From Deltaproteobacteria bacterium (GTDB lineage Bacteria; Desulfobacterota; Desulfobacteria; Desulfobacterales; Desulfatirhabdiaceae), in contig JAPLJE010000433.1 in assembly GCA_026388755.1 (NCBI GenBank), positions 1 through 6,409 of the forward strand: a stretch of DNA of 6,409 nt, given 5' to 3'. This document shows positions 6,345-6,409 of the stretch, in pieces. The position numbers and the translations under genes are program-made. The notes under the pieces were generated by a model. The model was not told the DNA's origin and searched no databases. It saw only the letters and a program-made list of their open reading frames with translations. Positions within the stretch are counted from its first letter, which is position 1. Each line of letters begins with the position of its first letter.

Positions 6345-6409
6345 CCCGTTTATCAAAATTCTGGAATCGACTGAACCCGACACCGGAAAAATGATTATTA
6401 CAGCGTCAC

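Noticed and set aside
6297..6407. Minus-strand open frame of 36 codons ending in the proximal operator arm, as the tail of an upstream gene
   Set aside because: An open run this short is expected by chance; it passes through the -35 and the operator, and its translation is not recognisable.

Overview
The window looks like an ordinary chromosomal stretch of a Gram-negative bacterium, most plausibly an anaerobic Desulfobacterota (sulfate-reducer-like, 'deltaproteobacterial') genome. That assignment is an inference from protein style (multi-PAS hybrid kinase, Dabb protein, stand-alone Zn-dehydrogenase, BirA-linked biotin ECF transporter) and moderate GC, not from a marker gene. No rRNA, tRNA, CRISPR array, insertion sequence or phage gene was seen.

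Layout. (1) Bases 1-1837, plus strand: the 3' part of a cytoplasmic hybrid sensor histidine kinase (PAS-PAS-HisKA-HATPase-REC), cut by the left window edge. (2) Bases 1861-3179, minus strand: a two-gene unit, a small Dabb-domain protein followed by a zinc-dependent MDR-family dehydrogenase. It converges on the kinase with only 23 bases between the stop codons. (3) Bases 3180-3335: a 156-base spacer with no gene; it holds a strong Shine-Dalgarno for the Dabb gene and a small hairpin. (4) Bases 3336-6278, minus strand: a tightly packed biotin operon in the order birA, bioY, ecfA (bioM-like), ecfT (bioN-like). The ecfA and ecfT starts each overlap the previous stop by 4 bases (ATGA). bioY begins either at a GTG overlapping the birA stop or at an ATG 14 bases after it. 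(5) Bases 6279-6409: the control region of that operon, dominated by a perfect 15-bp inverted repeat with a 14-base spacer. This has the architecture of a BirA operator and covers the probable promoter.

How the genes work together. BioY is the membrane protein that binds biotin. EcfA hydrolyses ATP and EcfT couples the two, giving a complete biotin ECF transporter with a dedicated energising module. BirA attaches biotin to the carrier protein of biotin-dependent carboxylases. With its N-terminal winged helix it should also bind the operator as biotinyl-AMP holo-repressor when biotin is plentiful, shutting off its own gene and the uptake system. The operon is thus a self-contained sense, use and import loop.

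I found no convincing undescribed system. The points most worth a second look are the long operator placed almost on the birA start codon, the cysteine-substituted Ala-Arg-Gly coupling motifs of EcfT, a CxC in the EcfA tail, and a glycine-to-arginine change in the BirA adenylate-binding loop.
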